A DNA stretch of 5,796 bases, taken from NCBI GenBank assembly GCA_043806395.1, contig JAZDHC010000029.1:1-5796 (forward strand), given 5' to 3'. This DNA comes from CG2-30-40-21 sp043806395 (GTDB lineage: Bacteria; UBA9089; CG2-30-40-21). Both the position numbers and the translations under genes were made by a program. The notes beneath the pieces were generated by a model, which was not told the origin of the DNA, did no database searches, and saw only the letters and a program-made list of their open reading frames with translations. Positions 1-5,796 of the stretch are shown here, piece after piece; position 1 is the stretch's first letter; the number at the start of each line of letters is the position of its first letter.

Positions 1-5
1 CCCTT

Positions 6-1034
6 TCATCTTTTCTCTTCTGCCACCCTTTTAATATCTGCATCTGTCATCATTCTTACCAATTCTTCAAATTTAACCATTGGCTGCCAGCCAAGCCGTT
101 CCTTAGCCTTTGCCGGATTACCCATTAGCATATCCACCTCAGCAGGTCGATAAAATTCCGTAGATACCTCTACCAACACCTTACCTGTCTTGTCATTAAT
201 TCCTTTGGTCAGGGCATCCTGTCCTTCCCATCGTATCTTAAATCCAGCAAAATTAAAGGCATATTCTATAAATTCCCTTACCGTATGATTTTCCCCAGTG
301 GCTAAGACATAATCATCTGCCTGCTCTTGTTGTAGCATAAGCCATATTCCTTCTACAAACTCCTGAGCATATCCCCAATCTCTTTTTACATCCAAATTGC
401 CTACCACGATTTTATCCTGCAAGCCATGTTTTATCCTTGCTATGCCATAGGTTAATTTTCTGGTAATAAATTCTAAGCCTCGCAAAGGTGATTCGTGGTT
501 AAATAATATCCCTGAACAGGTAAACATATTATAGGCTTCCCGATAATTTACAGTTATCCAATGTGCAAATAGTTTTGCTACACCATAAGGACTCCTCGGA
601 TAAAATGGTGTTTTTTCTGTTTGTGGAATCTCTTGAACCTTACCAAACATCTCACTGGTAGAGGCCTGATAAAATCTTGTCTCTGGTTTTATGGTTCTAA
701 TAATGTCTAATAATCGTAAGACACCAATAGCATCTACCTCTGAGGTCAGGATTGGTTGTTCAAAAGAGGCATGAACAAAACTTTGAGCGGCTAAGTTATA
801 GATCTCATCTGGCTTTATTTTTTCAATTGTTCTATAAATATTTTCAAACTCCAATAGATCCATGTAAACAATCTTAATCTCGTTTTCTATTCCCAGCTCC
901 TTTAATCTCCAATTGCCTGATTCACCACTTCTTCTGTCAGCACCAAAAACAGTATACCCCTTTTTCAATAAAAGCTTTCCAAGATATGCTCCATCCTGTC
1001 CTCGAATACCTGTAATCAATGCTGTCTTATTCAT
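6..1034 (-). CDS. gmd: GDP-mannose 4,6-dehydratase
   Basis: This cytosolic extended-SDR enzyme converts GDP-D-mannose to GDP-4-keto-6-deoxy-D-mannose, the precursor of GDP-fucose, GDP-rhamnose or GDP-perosamine for surface glycans. Visible motifs (342-aa form) are the N-terminal Rossmann loop TGIRGQDGAYL (8-18), an ADRRS stretch (32-36) that suits NADP(H) binding, NLAAQSFVHASF (80-91), the catalytic TSE in STSEMFG (125-131), and YGVAK with Y150 and K154. The family-typical GILFNHESP, ITRK and DVKRDWGYA follow. The length fits the shorter bacterial Gmd proteins. An in-frame ATG 12 codons upstream (1070) exists, but the start at 1034 is preferred: AAGGAG lies 7 nt upstream and the Rossmann strand begins directly after it. 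The stop is TGA at 6-8. No partner gene (fucose synthase or reductase) is visible, because the window ends just past the stop, so the final sugar is unknown. Confidence 0.95.
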   Translation of the reverse strand: MNKTALITGIRGQDGAYLGKLLLKKGYTVFGADRRSGESGNWRLKELGIENEIKIVYMDLLEFENIYRTIEKIKPDEIYNLAAQSFVHASFEQPILTSEVDAIGVLRLLDIIRTIKPETRFYQASTSEMFGKVQEIPQTEKTPFYPRSPYGVAKLFAHWITVNYREAYNMFTCSGILFNHESPLRGLEFITRKLTYGIARIKHGLQDKIVVGNLDVKRDWGYAQEFVEGIWLMLQQEQADDYVLATGENHTVREFIEYAFNFAGFKIRWEGQDALTKGINDKTGKVLVEVSTEFYRPAEVDMLMGNPAKAKERLGWQPMVKFEELVRMMTDADIKRVAEEKR

Positions 1035-1041
1035 CTTTTGT

Positions 1042-1047
1042 CTCCTT
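1042..1047 (-). promoter_or_regulatory. Ribosome binding site that fixes the gmd start
   Basis: On the minus strand AAGGAG sits 7 nt before the ATG at 1034. It lies inside the longer reading frame that would begin at 1070. It therefore argues for the shorter 342-aa Gmd and against the 12-residue extension, which would start within a few bases of the adjacent palindromic repeat. Confidence 0.75.
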
Positions 1048-1072
1048 GATTTTAATTTGTGTGATTGCATTC

Positions 1073-1100
1073 AGGGGCAGACACATAGGTCTGCCCCTAC
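1073..1100 (-). repeat. GGGGCAGAC palindrome in the spacer before gmd
   Basis: AGGGGCAGAC (1073-1082) and GTCTGCCCCT (1089-1098) form a perfect 10-bp inverted repeat around a 6-nt loop. On the minus strand it reads GTAGGGGCAGACCTATGTGT and then the second arm. This resembles the short dispersed GTAGGGGC-type palindromes common in environmental bacterial genomes (from memory, not searched). It overlaps the end of the upstream gene, whose TAG stop (1097-1099) lies at the repeat edge. No U-tract follows the stem on either strand, so it is not a typical intrinsic terminator. Confidence 0.7.
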
Positions 1101-1504
1101 TCTTCCCTTAACCTTCTAATTGTCTCTGCTACCTGTTTCAGCCTTGCTTCAAATCTGGCATCAACAGCACCAATTACTGTTTCTACCCATGCAGGCTTGG
1201 TTCGGGCTAATTCTGTAAGCTTGATGAGTTCATTCAAAGCAGCTTTTATATCGCTGCCAAGCATTCTTACATCCCCGGTAGCTGCGGTAATTGTGGGCAG
1301 GGTTTCCCTCTTCAACTCATTTGACACCTCTCCTACCTTTTCCATAAACTCTATGGCTTCATATAGTTTATCGGGATAGGTAGACATATAATGCCTGACC
1401 TTTCTTAACTGGATCAATTCCCACCAGAAAAAGGTGACCATTAATCCCCAAGTTATGGCTACTATTAAGATAATAGAAAGCTGTACAATTAACAAAATAT
1501 CCAT
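1097..1504 (-). CDS. Small one-TM protein resembling DUF948
   Basis: This is a 135-aa protein of unknown function. Residues about 4-28 form one strongly hydrophobic N-terminal segment ending in FFWWEL, probably an uncleaved membrane anchor. The rest is soluble and mostly helical: a charged linker, a central part with TLPTITAATGDVRMLGSDIK (69-88), and a C-terminal amphipathic helix rich in Arg and Glu ending RRLREE. A TM anchor followed by a coiled-coil-like tail recalls DUF948-type proteins, but the resemblance is by architecture and general look only. The start at 1504 is supported by AAGGAGGAG (1513-1521), with its GGAG core 8-10 nt upstream. The TAG stop lies at the edge of a palindromic repeat, so the last residues may have been set by the repeat's arrival. 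It lies 97 nt downstream of recO and 62 nt upstream of gmd, with no evident functional link to either. Confidence 0.75.
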   Translation of the reverse strand: MDILLIVQLSIILIVAITWGLMVTFFWWELIQLRKVRHYMSTYPDKLYEAIEFMEKVGEVSNELKRETLPTITAATGDVRMLGSDIKAALNELIKLTELARTKPAWVETVIGAVDARFEARLKQVAETIRRLREE

Positions 1505-1567
1505 GATGAACTCTCCTCCTTATTTATGGCTGTAACTTGTAGAAAGTCTATGGTCTGGCATTTGAAA

Positions 1568-1596
1568 CCTACAGCCTATAGCCTTATAACCTACAG
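1568..1596. repeat. Degenerate heptamer tandem between recO and the 135-aa gene
   Basis: Four units stand head to tail: CCTACAG (1568-1574), CCTATAG (1575-1581), CCTTATAA (1582-1589, one base longer) and CCTACAG (1590-1596). The array fills about a third of the 97-nt spacer and ends just after the recO stop codon. The 10-mer TACAGCCTAT (1570-1579) recurs on the opposite strand at 5641-5650, just upstream of the first gene. This is non-coding and its function is unknown. It resembles low-complexity 7-mer repeats dispersed through some environmental genomes (from memory). Confidence 0.6.
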
Positions 1597-1601
1597 TCTC
1601 C

Positions 1602-2348
1602 TTACATCATTTCCTCAATAAACCCCATCGACCTTATAGGAAATGTCAGATAATATTTAAGAAAATAAAGTGTAAATACCTTCATCTCATCCATTAATTG
1701 AGCAGAAACAGGATATGTCCGTAGCGTTTCCACCCTTTCGGAGATTAATCTTTTTGTTAATTCAATCACCTCTTTTGGTACGGACATTGCCCCTTGTCTT
1801 TCTTTCAAGCACATTGGGCATATTATTCCACCCTCATCCCAACTGAACCATATTTTATAATTATCCACTGCTTGATGACATATTGCACAGTTAGACAGCA
1901 TTGGTCTAAATCCAAGCATACAAAGGAGCTTAAAACAAAAGGAATAAAGGATAATCTCGCATGTCTCATGTTCAAGCCATGTAAGGTATTTCAGAATAAA
2001 CCTGAATATTCTCTCATCCTTGTGCGTACCAATTATCAGGTGTTCTATCAACTCTATGAGAAATGAGCCATATAGTATCTTTCCCAGATTCTCCCGTATC
2101 CCTTGACATGATTTCACAATCTCTGTCTGGGAGATTGTTTTTAACTCATTTTTATCGTTTCCATAAAACGAAACCTTGATACAGGTAAAAGGCAGGGTGC
2201 TTGAACCAAACCTTGTAGTCAGTTTTCTAACGCCATGTGCCACCCCTCGTATCTTGCCAAATTCCATGGTATAAAGGGAGACAATCCTATCGCTTTCACC
2301 CAAGTCCCAATTGCGTAGCACAATAGCATTTGCCTTGTATAATGGCAT
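1602..2348 (-). CDS. recO: DNA repair protein RecO
   Basis: RecO binds single-stranded DNA and, with RecR (and RecF), helps load RecA onto SSB-coated gaps during recombinational repair. At 248 aa it has the usual family length. The N-terminal OB-fold (about 1-80) shows the family opening KANAIVLRNWDLGESDRIV, then GKIRGVAHGVRK. The helical C-terminal part contains LGFRPMLSNCAIC and GGIICPMC, giving a complete C4 zinc site (C154, C157, C177, C180), which is variably kept among RecO proteins. It ends with the typical YYLTFPIRSMGFIEEM. The ATG at 2348 is preceded by a purine-rich GGGGGAAA, a fair but not ideal ribosome binding site. The gene follows corA after an 83-nt spacer containing a strong hairpin, so transcription may read through but translation is not coupled. 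The usual neighbour era is not in view. Confidence 0.95.
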   Translation of the reverse strand: MPLYKANAIVLRNWDLGESDRIVSLYTMEFGKIRGVAHGVRKLTTRFGSSTLPFTCIKVSFYGNDKNELKTISQTEIVKSCQGIRENLGKILYGSFLIELIEHLIIGTHKDERIFRFILKYLTWLEHETCEIILYSFCFKLLCMLGFRPMLSNCAICHQAVDNYKIWFSWDEGGIICPMCLKERQGAMSVPKEVIELTKRLISERVETLRTYPVSAQLMDEMKVFTLYFLKYYLTFPIRSMGFIEEMM

Positions 2349-2360
2349 GTTTCCCCCAAT

Positions 2361-2425
2361 AGTTGACAGGGATCAGTTGACAGGGATCAGTTTTCGCTGA
2401 CAACTGATCCCTGTCAACTGTCAGC
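2361..2425. repeat. Tandem and inverted TTGACAGGGATCAG repeat, 19-bp hairpin
   Basis: AGTTGACAGGGATC occurs twice in tandem (2361-2374, 2375-2388). The second copy is mirrored by CTGATCCCTGTCAACT (2404-2419). Extending the match gives a perfect 19-bp stem, 2374-2392 with 2402-2420, around a 9-nt loop. The right-hand copy is itself bracketed by GCTGACA (2396-2402) and TGTCAGC (2419-2425), so alternative foldings compete. In the corA-to-recO transcript the structure begins about 10 nt after the corA stop and ends shortly before the recO ribosome binding site. No U-tract follows it, so it is not a standard terminator. It could stabilise or process the mRNA, or be a passive mobile repeat. Confidence 0.8.
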
Positions 2426-2431
2426 TTCCCA

Positions 2432-3403
2432 TCACATCCATTTCTTATGCTTAAAGAATGCAAATAGTCCGACCGTTACCCCAATCATCAATCCCCAAGC
2501 AATACATAGCCCATGTGAACCTGCTGCAAACTCTGGCATAGGGATATTCATCCCGTAATAACTTGTGATTAAGGTTAATGGCATCATAAATGTGGCAATA
2601 ATTGTTAACACTTTTATTATTGCATTTAACCGGATAGATGATCCGGAAAGATATACTTCCAGAGTATTGGTTAATAACTCTCGGTACATATCAAGCATAT
2701 CACTTATTCTAAGCAGATGGTCATAGACATCCCTGAAATATACAAGGTGATTGTGTTTAATAAAAGGGATCTCCTCTCTTGAAAGTCGGACAATAACCGT
2801 TCGTTGAGGGATAATAACCTTACGCATAGAAAGAATAGTTCGCCTTAGATGTAGAAGTCGTTCCATAGTCTTTTGTGTTGGATCTGCCAATATATCCTCT
2901 TCAATCTGTTCTATCTGGTCATCTATTTGTTCTGCTAATGGAAAATAGCCATCCACGATTCTGTCAAGGATAGAATGAAGAAGAATATCCGTACCCTTGG
3001 ACAGGGATAGGGGATTTTGTCTTAGTTTTTCCCTGACCATATTTATCGCCACAGATGGTTGTTCATGAACCGTAACTATAAAGTTTTTGCCCAAAAAGAT
3101 ATTTACCTCAAGCATTTCCATATCCTCTTCAATACTTGCCCGTGGGATGATCCCATGAACCGTGATAAAATAATATGTTTCAAAATCCTCTATCTTGGGC
3201 AAATGCTGTGGAAAGATACAGTCCTCAATGGAAAGCTCATGAAACCCAAATTCTTCACTCAGGATAGCTGCATCCTTATCATCTGGGGATTCCATATCAA
3301 TCCACAAAAAACAATTCTCATCCTTCAGGGCATTTTTTACATTCATTTCTTTATATTCAGTAATAATCTTATTATCTGAAATCAAAAAACAGCCATTTAG
3401 CAT
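2432..3403 (-). CDS. corA: CorA-type magnesium/cobalt channel
   Basis: This inner-membrane channel usually takes up Mg2+ (also Co2+ or Ni2+) as a homopentamer gated by cytoplasmic metal sites. At 323 aa it has the normal CorA length. Residues 1 to about 255 form the cytoplasmic funnel, with long helices such as FPLAEQIDDQIEQIEEDIL (154-172) and LLHLRRTILSMRK (183-195). TM1 spans about 261-281 and ends in the signature YGMN (283-286, GMN selectivity filter). The periplasmic loop IPMPEFAAGSHG and TM2 (about 298-317) follow, and the protein ends with the basic tail KHKKWM. The ATG at 3403 overlaps the preceding CNNM gene by 7 nt (3397-3403). GAGGTG 7 nt upstream serves as ribosome binding site, so translation is probably coupled. 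Sitting directly behind two CNNM/CorC-type genes places it in a cation-homeostasis operon. Ion preference cannot be read from the sequence. Confidence 0.95.
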   Translation of the reverse strand: MLNGCFLISDNKIITEYKEMNVKNALKDENCFLWIDMESPDDKDAAILSEEFGFHELSIEDCIFPQHLPKIEDFETYYFITVHGIIPRASIEEDMEMLEVNIFLGKNFIVTVHEQPSVAINMVREKLRQNPLSLSKGTDILLHSILDRIVDGYFPLAEQIDDQIEQIEEDILADPTQKTMERLLHLRRTILSMRKVIIPQRTVIVRLSREEIPFIKHNHLVYFRDVYDHLLRISDMLDMYRELLTNTLEVYLSGSSIRLNAIIKVLTIIATFMMPLTLITSYYGMNIPMPEFAAGSHGLCIAWGLMIGVTVGLFAFFKHKKWM

Positions 3404-4617
3404 TTCTTCACCTCTACTTCTACCTTTTCGATAGTCTTTTCCGTAGCCTCAATAATTGTTATTTTCAGGTTTTTATAGGTAAGCACCTCGCCTATTAATG
3501 GGATTTTTCCAAGGCGTTCCATGATAAATCCAGAAATGGTCTCAAAATCCCCTTCCGGGATATTTAATCCCACCGTTTCATTTATCATTTCAATGCCTGC
3601 ATATCCATCAATCAGAAAGGTATTCTTATCTTTTTGTTTGATAGGAGAATCGATTGTTTCGTATTCATCATGAATCTCACCAACTATTTCCTCTAAGACA
3701 TCTTCCATGGTTACTAACCCGTCTATTCCACCATATTCATCAACAACAATGGCTATCTGTATTTTTTTCTTTTGAAACTCCTCAAGCAAATCATCAACCC
3801 TTTTTGTAGCAGGAATAAAATATGGGAATCTAATCAATTCTACAGCAGAGATCCACACATCTGACTTTCCCCAGAAATTGAGTAAATCCTTGATATAAAG
3901 GATACCAATAATATTGTCAATTGTTTCATCATACACAGGAATTCTTGAATAATGGTGTTGACTGAATACGGTTAATATCTCATTCATATCTGCTTCGGCG
4001 GGCAGGCAGATCATATCTATTCGTGGGGTCATCACCTCACGGATTCTTGTCTCTGAAAGTTCCAGCACATCACCAATCATTGTTTCTGTTTCTTCTTCTA
4101 TTGCCCCATGTTCTTCTCCCTCTTCCATCAGAAATCGAAAATCCTCTCTGCTTAAAAGCGGTTCCTTTTTCTTTTTTCCAATCACGGGTCCAATAACCAT
4201 AGCAATCAGGTTTACTATGGGGACAAGAATATAATACCACACCCTTATTATATAGACAAGGGTTAGCACCAATCTGGTACTATGGTGACGAAATATTGTT
4301 TTTGGGATTATTTCCGCAAACAAAACAATGATAATTGTTAGCCCTATTTCTGCCCATACTGCCCACCTTTCAAACAAAGCAGTAGTAATACAGGATGCCG
4401 TAACAATGGCGATATTGATTCCCACTAACATCCCGATTAAAAATCTGGGAAGATCATCTATTAGCTTTGTGGCAATAATTGCCCTGTGGTTTCCTTTTTC
4501 AACCAAATTTTTCAATCTGACCTTATTAATGGAAAGGAAACCAATCTCTGCCCCAGAAGAAAATCCTGCAATGACTATACACGCAAGAATGAATAGCAAA
4601 CCTAACCAGAGCTCCAT
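3397..4617 (-). CDS. Full-length CNNM/CorC (HlyC) family membrane protein
   Basis: This is a DUF21-CBS-CBS-CorC_HlyC protein of 406 aa, the classic bacterial CNNM layout. The family (CorB/CorC, MpfA, YfjD-like) is associated with Mg2+ efflux or resistance, not with haemolysis despite old names. The DUF21 region (about 1-148) has four hydrophobic segments and the conserved GFSSGAEIGFLS (18-29), N68 and AEIIPK (101-106). The acidic linker REDFRFLMEEGEEHG follows. The first CBS motif runs from EVMTPR (194-199) to GILYIKD, and the second ends with VVDEYGGIDGLVTMEDVLEE (291-310). Residues about 328-404 form the CorC/HlyC transporter-associated domain with GDFETISGFIMERLGKIP. The start ATG at 4617 has GGAGG just upstream and lies inside the previous gene (16-nt overlap). 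Its 3' end overlaps corA. All family motifs look intact, so this is the likelier active paralog. Confidence 0.92.
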   Translation of the reverse strand: MELWLGLLFILACIVIAGFSSGAEIGFLSINKVRLKNLVEKGNHRAIIATKLIDDLPRFLIGMLVGINIAIVTASCITTALFERWAVWAEIGLTIIIVLFAEIIPKTIFRHHSTRLVLTLVYIIRVWYYILVPIVNLIAMVIGPVIGKKKKEPLLSREDFRFLMEEGEEHGAIEEETETMIGDVLELSETRIREVMTPRIDMICLPAEADMNEILTVFSQHHYSRIPVYDETIDNIIGILYIKDLLNFWGKSDVWISAVELIRFPYFIPATKRVDDLLEEFQKKKIQIAIVVDEYGGIDGLVTMEDVLEEIVGEIHDEYETIDSPIKQKDKNTFLIDGYAGIEMINETVGLNIPEGDFETISGFIMERLGKIPLIGEVLTYKNLKITIIEATEKTIEKVEVEVKKC

Positions 4618-5627
4618 CTTGCCTCCATCCTGCCCGGTGATTCCTCATGAATCTCCCCTACAATCTCCTCCAACAAATCCTCCATGCTCACGATACCTAC
4701 TGTTTTATTTGCCGCATTTCTTACTAAGGCTATCTGGAGCTTTTTGCGTTGAAACTCCTTTAGTAATTCATTAACCATCAAGGATTCTGAAGTGTAATAA
4801 GGGGTTCTGAGCAATTTTAGTATTTTATCCTGACTGATTGGATGCTCATCCTTCAATATTTCAATAACATCTCTGGCATAAAGCATTCCAATGATGTTAT
4901 CTACTATACCCTCAAATACAGGTACCCTTGAATGGCTTTTTATCGTTTTCAATATTGTTTCCACTTCCGCTGCTGCATCAATACAAACTATTCTGTCTCT
5001 GGGGATCATAACCTGTTTGACCATAACAGCACCAAATTCAAAGATACTATGAATAATCCTTCTTTCCTGTTCATCTAAGACACCATCTTTCCCCCCAACA
5101 TCAATCATGGTTTTTAATTCCTCTTCGGTAACAAGTGCATCCTTCTTAAAAAAGGTGTGTTTTTCTATCAATCTCACAATTACACCTGTTATCCCTACAA
5201 TTAATCCCTGAAGCGGTGTAGACAGCAGATAGAATATCTTTACCGGGTAGGCTATCCATGGGGCTATTTTTTCACCCCTTGTAGCACCCAGAACAATAGG
5301 CAATATATCACTAAAGAACAGGATCAAAAAGGTCATGGTTATAATAGCAAAACCTGTACCAATTGCCTTACTTATCCCTGCCATTTGACAAATATGTATG
5401 AATATCATTGTTCCTATTGCAGAAGCAGCAATATTAACAATGGTTGTCCAGGAGAGTAAAACAGCCAGGAGCCGATGAGGATCCCTGAGTAATTGAGAAA
5501 TACATGCCTCCGGTGGCATCTGTTTTACCTTTAGCTTGTCTAAAGAAAACAATGCCGCCTCTGAACAAGAAAAGAATGCAGAGACACATATTAATATGAT
5601 TACGCTAATTATTCCTATGGTTAACAT
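4602..5627 (-). CDS. Short CNNM/CorC-type protein lacking the C-terminal domain
   Basis: This is a 341-aa paralog of the gene that follows it. The DUF21 membrane region (about 1-155) keeps SAFFSCSEAALFSL (16-29) and N65. The family motif near residue 107 reads SDILPIVLG, with Asp instead of Glu and no Lys, where the neighbour has AEIIPK. The CBS pair is present (KQVMIPRDR 204-212; GMLYARD 247-253; GIVSMEDLLEEIVGEI 311-326). The DEYGG loop before the second CBS strand is replaced by NAANK (304-308). The protein stops 15 residues after the CBS pair, so the CorC/HlyC domain of about 80 residues is absent. The following gene starts inside its last codons, leaving no room for a frameshifted remnant. 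The ATG at 5627 is preceded by AAGGTG. It is probably a membrane cation transporter or a partner subunit of the full-length copy; this role is inferred. Confidence 0.88.
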   Translation of the reverse strand: MLTIGIISVIILICVSAFFSCSEAALFSLDKLKVKQMPPEACISQLLRDPHRLLAVLLSWTTIVNIAASAIGTMIFIHICQMAGISKAIGTGFAIITMTFLILFFSDILPIVLGATRGEKIAPWIAYPVKIFYLLSTPLQGLIVGITGVIVRLIEKHTFFKKDALVTEEELKTMIDVGGKDGVLDEQERRIIHSIFEFGAVMVKQVMIPRDRIVCIDAAAEVETILKTIKSHSRVPVFEGIVDNIIGMLYARDVIEILKDEHPISQDKILKLLRTPYYTSESLMVNELLKEFQRKKLQIALVRNAANKTVGIVSMEDLLEEIVGEIHEESPGRMEARWSSG

Positions 5628-5716
5628 CTTTCACCTTGCAATAGGCTGTAAGAGAGTAGTGTCTCAACAACCTTAAACTGACGCAATGGTAGTAATTCTC
5701 ATTTTGATATTTTTCC

Positions 5717-5794
5717 ACCGCAGAGACGCAGAGTCGCAGAGAAGAAACGCTGAATGAAGCATATAAATTCTCTGCGACTCTGCGTCTCTGCGGT
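5717..5794. repeat. Perfect 27-bp inverted repeat of CGCAGAG octamers
   Basis: The left arm 5717-5743 and right arm 5768-5794 are perfect reverse complements of 27 bp, separated by a 24-nt unpaired centre (5744-5767). Each arm is itself three tandem octamers: CGCAGAGA (5719-5726), CGCAGAGT (5727-5734), CGCAGAGA (5735-5742). The element is clearly more GC-rich than the sequence around it and encodes nothing. From memory, CGCAGAG-type repeats recur in many unrelated environmental genomes. It lies about 90 nt upstream of the first CNNM gene. No U-tract follows the stem toward that gene: the next minus-strand bases are GGAAAAATATC. It is therefore not a clear terminator, although it may act as one for an unseen upstream gene. 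The match ends 2 bases before the window edge. Confidence 0.85.
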
Positions 5795-5796
5795 TC

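Noticed and set aside
1035..1070. N-terminal 12-residue extension of Gmd from the ATG at 1070
   Set aside because: The extension lies upstream of a strong AAGGAG and has no counterpart in the family, where the Rossmann strand begins near residue 3.
913..1119. 68-codon plus-strand reading frame over the gmd 5' end and the palindrome
   Set aside because: It is antisense to the conserved Rossmann region of Gmd and partly composed of the repeat. No family resemblance.
1794..2066. 90-codon plus-strand reading frame inside recO
   Set aside because: It lies opposite the conserved zinc-site region of RecO, with no domain and no neighbour support.
2361..2416. TTGACA words inside the corA-recO repeat as -35 promoter boxes
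   Set aside because: At about 17 bp spacing, no TATAAT-like box follows on either strand (ATCAGT, ACAACT, AAACTG). The words are best explained as part of the repeat.
2374..2420. Intrinsic terminator after corA
   Set aside because: The stem is strong, but no run of U follows it on the transcribed strand.
3059..3379. 106-codon plus-strand reading frame inside corA
   Set aside because: It is antisense to a complete CorA gene and its composition looks like complement translation.
4328..4774. 148-codon plus-strand reading frame across the junction of the two CNNM genes
   Set aside because: It is fully antisense to two well-supported genes, has no recognisable domain, and its residue pattern is that expected from the complement of membrane-protein codons.
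5628..5716. Promoter or Mg2+-sensing leader for the CNNM-corA operon
   Set aside because: Only weak candidates are visible on the minus strand (for example TTGAGA with CTATTG at about 17 bp), and there is no recognisable riboswitch fold. Too weak to annotate, although a promoter may well be here.

Overview
The window comes from a bacterial chromosome that is moderately AT-rich by eye. All six recognisable genes lie on the minus strand, so transcription runs from high to low coordinates. The gene content is housekeeping and the spacers carry short dispersed repeats. This suggests a free-living bacterium, probably Gram-negative-like and perhaps from an uncultivated lineage, because repeats of this style are, from memory, common in environmental assemblies. 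No gene here fixes the taxonomy.

Layout in transcription order. Bases 5717-5794 hold a perfect long inverted repeat built of CGCAGAG-type octamers, upstream of the first gene. Next come three overlapping membrane-protein genes: a short CNNM/CorC-type protein (4602-5627), a full-length CNNM/CorC-type protein (3397-4617) and a CorA-type Mg2+ channel (2432-3403). The overlaps of 16 and 7 nt imply translational coupling. An 83-nt spacer with a 19-bp hairpin repeat separates corA from recO (1602-2348, DNA repair). A 97-nt spacer with a heptamer repeat follows, then a 135-aa one-TM protein resembling DUF948 (1097-1504). A 62-nt spacer with a GGGGCAGAC palindrome leads into gmd (6-1034, GDP-mannose 4,6-dehydratase), which nearly fills the left end.

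How the genes work together: the two CNNM proteins and CorA form a plausible divalent-cation (Mg2+/Co2+) transport module, with CorA typically importing and CNNM/CorC proteins linked to efflux. The two CNNM genes look like diverged tandem paralogs. The upstream copy lacks the C-terminal CorC/HlyC domain and has altered motifs, so a heteromeric partnership is possible. recO, the 135-aa gene and gmd (nucleotide-sugar supply for deoxyhexose glycans) have no obvious functional link to transport and may simply be co-oriented.

I see no RNA gene, CRISPR array, transposase or phage gene. I found no strong candidate for a wholly new system. The most unusual material is the cation-transport operon with its degenerate CNNM copy, and the presence of a different repeat family in each of the four non-overlapping spacers.
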